In this document: positions 62,601-64,000 of the stretch, piece by piece | Numbering within the stretch: the stretch's first letter is position 1 | How the letters are laid out: each line of letters begins with the position of its first letter | NCBI GenBank assembly: GCA_013400975.1 | Contig: WBMZ01003475.1 | Coordinates: forward strand, 124,001 to 188,000 | Length of the DNA stretch: 64,000 bases | Direction of reading: 5' to 3' | Origin: Atrichornis clamosus | Taxonomy: Eukaryota; Chordata; Aves; Passeriformes; Menuridae | Translations under genes and position numbers: made by a program | Notes under the pieces: model-generated | The model's input: the letters and a program-made list of their open reading frames with translations, nothing else | What the model was told of the DNA's origin: nothing | Databases searched by the model: none

Positions 62601-64000
62601 AGGGGGAAACATTCCCCATACATCAGCTGCATGCTCTGACCTTACAGGCTGCTGTTCTGCTCTCAGCAGCAGGCGCTCACAGCGCCAGCCTGACAGGCCC
62701 CAGTAGTAGCTCTGACATCTCCAGCAGCAGAAAGGACTGGTAAAATTGCCTCAGAAGAGCTCACGGTCTCATTTGCCAAGCCCAGTGCCTAAAGTGTAGC
62801 CTAGTTCACTCTCAGTGGAAAGCAAATAGAAAAATCATTTTCACAGTGCCCAGCGATGTTTCTCTTCCAGGTAGGCTGGCCTGCAGTGACATTAGTGTCC
62901 CCAGAGCTTCTGAACTTAATCATTTCCAGTTGCTGCTTGCCTGCTTGAAGCGATCCTAGTCCACCCTCCACTGTGTTCCTCCTGCCAGTCACTATGGGAA
63001 CAGCAATCAAAGCTCATATTTATGGCTCTGTAGATGTCCAAGGTCACGGAGCACAGGTCTAGTGGGAACAATTAAAACCGACCTGTCCAGTTATATCTCT
63101 TTAAGCTCTCCCCACATTACACCTCTAACTAGAGCAGTAAAGTTAAAGCAGCATGACTGTCAGGATGTGGCTGCTCTATAGAAGATATCCTTTAGAGAGA
63201 TAAAGATAACTCAGGATAATGTGGAAGCATACTAGGAGTGAAGTCAGCATCACTGGATAAAACCTGCCTCAGGTTTGAACTCCACATCCACCCATGGCCA
63301 AAGCCAGCCCTGCCCAGCAGCCCCAGGCAGGTGTTCCTCAAGGCAGCTCCTACCTTCTCCACCACAGGAGCTGCTGGGATGAAGGATGAAGTTGTTTGAA
63401 CTCTTTTGAAGTGGCAGAGTATGTTTGTTCTGGTTTGGGGGGTTGTGTGGTTTCGGTGGTTTTTCCCCGGGTGCTCCATTACTGTCATCACCTATAAACT
63501 ACAAATGGCAAATGTGCATTTTTAGGGTAACAGCAAATTCTGTTTATACCTTGCTCTCTAGCAGAACACAGGGGAGAAAAATGGACTGAAAGATTAATTG
63601 GAATAAGATGGAGGAAAGAGCTGCAGTGAACTTAGTATCTGAGGGACAGAGAAGTAATTCTTTGGCAATTTCCAGGTTTTGTAAGAGGCAGCTGTTTCTC
63701 TCTCCCTTCCTGTATAAGAAAGGGTCACTTTCTATTGAGGGACCTGTGTGATGGGACTCATGATCCCATTGTCAGTGTTTTATTGAGTCTGGGGATGGAA
63801 TAGGTTCCTTCCCTTGAGCGTTAATGTGGTTTGTTACATAAGAACGAAAATCATTTAGGCCAGAAGATCCAGCAGCAGATACCACATGAGGGTGAGATAG
63901 AGTTATCTCCTTCACATGCAATGGGCACAGAAAGGTGCAACACCAGAATTTCAGAAACAGGCCAGCAGGCATGTAAATATCTTTACAAATCTCCAGGCTT

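Larger units (their letters stand above)
48484..64000 (+). other. SGCD: SGCD intron, 5' part (at least 15,517 bp)
   Basis: Everything after the donor at 48484 is taken as intron because the coding frame is incomplete and the LESPTRSL-encoding exon is not seen. It contains poly-A runs (49002-49014, 49895-49910, 57510-57523) and a GA microsatellite (49214-49226). It also holds a plus-strand G-quadruplex motif (49734-49760), a CpG-rich patch (51147-51273) and a duplicated 170-bp segment (58596-58767 and 59485-59654). AT-rich unique sequence lies at about 52620-53110. No further gene or complete transposon was recognised. A less likely alternative is that the missing exon is present but too diverged to recognise. 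Confidence 0.75.

Noticed and set aside
1..64000. tRNA, rRNA, CRISPR array, bacterial operon or phage-like content.
   Set aside because: None seen. Exon-intron structure, CR1 repeats and composition all point to an ordinary vertebrate intronic region.

Overview
This is a vertebrate nuclear sequence: AT-leaning, non-operonic DNA with four short coding exons separated by long introns. Several truncated CR1 LINE 3' ends with the ATTCTATGA-type tail suggest a bird; a turtle or crocodilian is a less likely alternative. The only gene I can support is delta-sarcoglycan (SGCD), on the + strand. The window covers the middle of the gene.

The exons are 11594-11695, 31873-31960, 34168-34287 and 48411-48483. 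They total 383 bp, or 127 codons plus 2 nt. All have AG/GT borders, their phases join without conflict (0-0, 0-1, 1-1, 1-2), and together they read as one continuous stretch of the extracellular domain (about residues 65-192 of roughly 290). The upstream exon with the cytoplasmic tail and transmembrane helix, and the downstream exon(s) with the cysteine-rich C-terminus, were not found and are inferred to lie outside the window. Delta-sarcoglycan is a type II membrane glycoprotein. It forms the muscle sarcoglycan complex with the alpha, beta and gamma subunits and stabilises the dystrophin complex at the sarcolemma.

Layout: 1-11593 is the 3' part of an upstream intron, with CR1 remnants at 2.9 and 7.8-8.1 kb. 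The next intron (20.2 kb) holds a 46-bp near-perfect palindrome at 29.8 kb and a likely ancient MIR fragment at 30.2 kb. A 2.2-kb intron follows. The next intron (14.1 kb) has an AT-rich, homeodomain-motif-dense block at 37.9-38.2 kb, beside a GC-rich stretch with a minus-strand G-quadruplex motif. It also holds CR1 tails at 39.2 and 45.1 kb. The final, partial intron (over 15.5 kb) has a plus-strand G-quadruplex motif at 49.7 kb, a CpG-rich patch at 51.2 kb and a local duplication of about 170 bp (58.6 and 59.5 kb). The differences between its two copies run almost entirely from A/T to G/C.

I found no second gene, tRNA, rRNA, CRISPR array or intact mobile element. The many 60-159-codon open frames look like chance frames of non-coding DNA. 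No new multi-gene system is visible. The points most worth following up are the intronic palindrome, the biased duplication and the candidate conserved non-coding block.
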